NCBI RefSeq assembly: GCF_001939115.1
Contig: NZ_MQTZ01000050.1
Location: forward strand, 1 to 64,000
Source: Leptolyngbya sp. 'hensonii'
GTDB taxonomy: Bacteria > Cyanobacteriota > Cyanobacteriia > GCF-001939115
Length of the DNA stretch: 64,000 bases
Direction of reading: 5' to 3'
This document shows, one piece after another, positions 62,234 to 64,000 of this stretch (within the stretch, counting starts at the first letter, position 1; every line of letters starts with the position of its first letter). The position numbers and the translations under genes are program-made. The notes under the pieces are model-generated. The model searched no databases. It saw only the letters and a list, made by a program, of their open reading frames with translations, and was not told the origin of the DNA.

Positions 62234-63094
62234 ATGCAGACTCCATCCTATCCCTGGCAGCCTCTTGGCGCGATCGATCCCAAAACCCTGACAGATAGCA
62301 GAATCCAGCTACACTACGCTATCCAATTCATGGCTGCAACGGGAGCGGCCCTGGCCGAGCCCCAGCCCGATTACAGTCACACCAGCCTCGCCTGGAACCC
62401 TAAATTCCAGGGATTCGTGACCCTGATCGTCCCCGCCCCTACCCCATTTCGGGTCGGCCTGGAACCCGTCAGCCTAACTTCAGTACTCCTGGACGAACAG
62501 GGCCAGACGATCGCTGCCTTGCCCCTACCCCAGAAAACCCTGGCCGAAGGATTCGATTGGCTCAGACAGGAAATCACCCGCTTGGGTGCGGAGGCCGATC
62601 GAGTCCAGCCCCTTTCCTATCCACCCGATGATTTTCCAGACCACCCGATCGCCCATGGAGCTGCCTTCGATGTCACTGACAAGGCATCCCGCCAGGAGTT
62701 AGCGAACTACTACGCCAATACCCTGGAGGCGCTGCAAACCCTCACCTGTGCTGAAGCCCAAGACATTTCTCCTGTGCGCCTCTGGCCCCACCATTTTGAC
62801 CTGGCTCTGCTGATCACCCTGCCCAGCCTGCCCGATGACACCTCCCGCACCGTTGGCCTGGGCCTCTCTCCCGGTGATACCAGCTACCCTGAACCCTACT
62901 GGTATGTTTCCCCCTATCCCTACCCGGATACCCCTTCCCTGCCTGCCCTGGAAGGGAAGGGCTTCTGGCATACCCAGCATTGGGTTGGGGCTGTGCTAAC
63001 CGCGTCCCAGTTGGGGCAAAACTCTACAACTCAGGACCAACAATTGCAAGCCTTTCTGAATTCAGCTCTGAGCGCCTCGATCTCCCTTTTATAG
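62234..63094 (+). CDS. Hypothetical protein
   Basis: 286 residues from the ATG at 62234, which has GGAAAA upstream; the frame opens 16 codons earlier over the palindrome. No signal peptide or membrane span. Notable segments are WNPKFQGFVTLIV near the N-terminus, VRLWPHHFDLALLITLPS in the middle and GLSPGDTSYPEPYWYVSPYPYP. The His-His-Asp and tyrosine/proline-rich pattern suggests a conserved enzyme-like pocket. I do not recognise a characterised family. It lies 67 bases behind the DUF1622 gene. Confidence 0.75.
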   Translation: MQTPSYPWQPLGAIDPKTLTDSRIQLHYAIQFMAATGAALAEPQPDYSHTSLAWNPKFQGFVTLIVPAPTPFRVGLEPVSLTSVLLDEQGQTIAALPLPQKTLAEGFDWLRQEITRLGAEADRVQPLSYPPDDFPDHPIAHGAAFDVTDKASRQELANYYANTLEALQTLTCAEAQDISPVRLWPHHFDLALLITLPSLPDDTSRTVGLGLSPGDTSYPEPYWYVSPYPYPDTPSLPALEGKGFWHTQHWVGAVLTASQLGQNSTTQDQQLQAFLNSALSASISLL

Positions 63095-63192
63095 CAAAGC
63101 CATTGTGCCCCGCCCAGGCGTTGCCTGCAAAAACCCACCCCGGCCCTGGGGACCACCCCTCCCAAGAGGGGATTTAATCTACACCCCACCCA

Positions 63193-63297
63193 GGTGTTGC
63201 GGGCAACACCTTCATCTATATAAGTAATCGGGTGAGATTAATTAATAAGAAGGGGGGTCTGGGGGCGAAGCCCCCAGGAAGGGGGCACGCCCCCTTC
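63193..63297. repeat. Cluster of GC-rich hairpins before the VOC gene
   Basis: GGTGTTGC-GG-GCAACACC at 63193-63210; TGGGGGC-GAA-GCCCCCA at 63260-63276; and GAAGGGGGC-AC-GCCCCCTTC at 63278-63297. The last two are back to back, a layout typical of extragenic repeats. The preceding DNA (63107-63127) holds a related CAGGC-GTT-GCCTG. Confidence 0.65.
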
Positions 63298-63342
63298 ACC
63301 CCAACTCTCATCCTTAATTTAATTGTGCCGACCTACTTACCT

Positions 63343-64000
63343 ATGAACAAATCCTTTAACCGGCTTTTCCTGGCCTTCTGCGCCACTGCCGTTGTCTTAA
63401 TTCCCCAGGCACGGACCTATCCCCAGCCTCCCCCGGGCAGAATCAGCGGGGTAGCGATCGCCCAGACCCAACCCATCCAGCAAGCGGTGCTGGCTGTGGA
63501 CTCGGTGGGTATCACCGTCTCCGATATGGATCAGGCTGTTCAGTTCTACTCCCAGGTTCTGTCCTTCCAGAAGGTGTCGGATGTGGAAGTTTGGGGATCG
63601 GAGTATGAGCAATTGCAGGGCCTGTTTGGCCTGCGCATGCGAGTTGTGCGGATGCAATTGGGCCGCGAATTTATTGAACTGACAGAATACCTGACCCCCC
63701 AGGGTCGCCCGATTCCACCGGATTCCCGCAGCCACGATCGCTGGTTTCAGCATATTGCGATCGTGGTCAGCGATATGGACAAAGCCTATGCCCGACTACG
63801 CCAGTTCAAGGTCAAACATGCTTCCACTGGCCCTCAGCGCCTGCCCGATTGGAACAAAAATGCCGGCGGGATTCGGGCCTTCTACTTCCGGGATCCCGAT
63901 GGGCACAATCTGGAGATCATCTACTTCCCGCCGGATAAGGGGGATCCGAGGTGGCAAAAGCCAACTGAGCGGCTGTTTCTGGGCATTGACCACACGGCGA
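63343..64000 (+). CDS. Secreted VOC-family (glyoxalase/dioxygenase-like) protein, cut by the window end
   Basis: 219 codons are visible and the frame continues past the window. The N-terminus MNKSFNRLFLAFCATAVVL with a cleavage site near VAIAQ suggests export. The body has two VOC-type beta-alpha-beta-beta-beta modules: DSVGITVSDMDQAVQFYSQVLSF and FQHIAIVVSDMDKAYARL, then YFRDPDGHNLEIIYFP, the end of the second module that contains a typical metal-binding Glu. At the window end a third module begins (LFLGIDHTA). Members are glyoxalases, fosfomycin enzymes or extradiol dioxygenases; an exported one is less usual. Substrate unknown. Confidence 0.75.
   Translation, partial: MNKSFNRLFLAFCATAVVLIPQARTYPQPPPGRISGVAIAQTQPIQQAVLAVDSVGITVSDMDQAVQFYSQVLSFQKVSDVEVWGSEYEQLQGLFGLRMRVVRMQLGREFIELTEYLTPQGRPIPPDSRSHDRWFQHIAIVVSDMDKAYARLRQFKVKHASTGPQRLPDWNKNAGGIRAFYFRDPDGHNLEIIYFPPDKGDPRWQKPTERLFLGIDHTA

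Overview
The window is cyanobacterial chromosome. Evidence is the frequent HIP1 octamer (GCGATCGC), an IsiA-type chlorophyll-binding antenna protein, a DesC-type acyl-lipid desaturase, a cyanobacterial ArsC/ArsH/ACR3 arsenic operon and a fused ModBC molybdate transporter. The style (many two-component proteins, FHA-linked PBP, large type I secreted protein) suggests a filamentous, Leptolyngbya-like lineage, but genus cannot be fixed from sequence reading alone. No rRNA, tRNA, CRISPR array or prophage was seen.

Layout. 1-0.2 kb: 5' end of a transposase gene running off the window. 0.6-8.2 kb: a duplicated two-gene module, each copy a ~1045-residue YncE-like propeller plus phosphoesterase and a small secreted protein with a CY...LCG motif. 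8.3-12.1 kb: ferric-iron ABC transporter (FutABC type). 12.3-14.0 kb: histidine kinase. 14.1-16.4 kb: a TetR regulator fused to a degenerate tyrosine-recombinase-like domain, divergent from desC, with two matching palindromes between them. 16.6-20 kb: phosphofructokinase and an FHA-linked class A PBP. 20.2-24.1 kb: a decayed PhnD-like gene and two hybrid kinases. 24.2-28.5 kb: arsenic island (arsR, PstS-like, acr3, arsC, phosphatase, arsH) with recognisable ArsR-type operators. 28.7-30.9 kb: GlxA-like AraC regulator divergent from a methyltransferase.

31.1-38 kb is the most unusual area. A modA-modBC operon lies inside two ~113 bp near-identical inverted repeats. It is divergent from a ribbon-helix-helix protein fused to a Mop (molybdate-binding) domain, followed by a proline-rich membrane protein, a stand-alone Mop protein and two related cupins. 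Several upstream regions share a TTGGTA motif, suggesting a molybdate-responsive regulon run by the RHH-Mop protein (inference).

38.2-43 kb: a KirBac-type channel, a ZnuA-like protein with a Zur-type box, and a channel with RCK domains on both sides of the pore. 43.4-57.7 kb: a ~2960-residue RTX extracellular nuclease-like protein followed by its probable export genes (PpiC isomerase, cNMP/C39-like ABC exporter, HlyD adaptor). 57.7-64 kb: alpha/beta hydrolase, isiA with a Fur-like palindrome, GMC oxidoreductase plus DUF1622 membrane protein, an unknown protein, and a secreted VOC protein cut by the window end.
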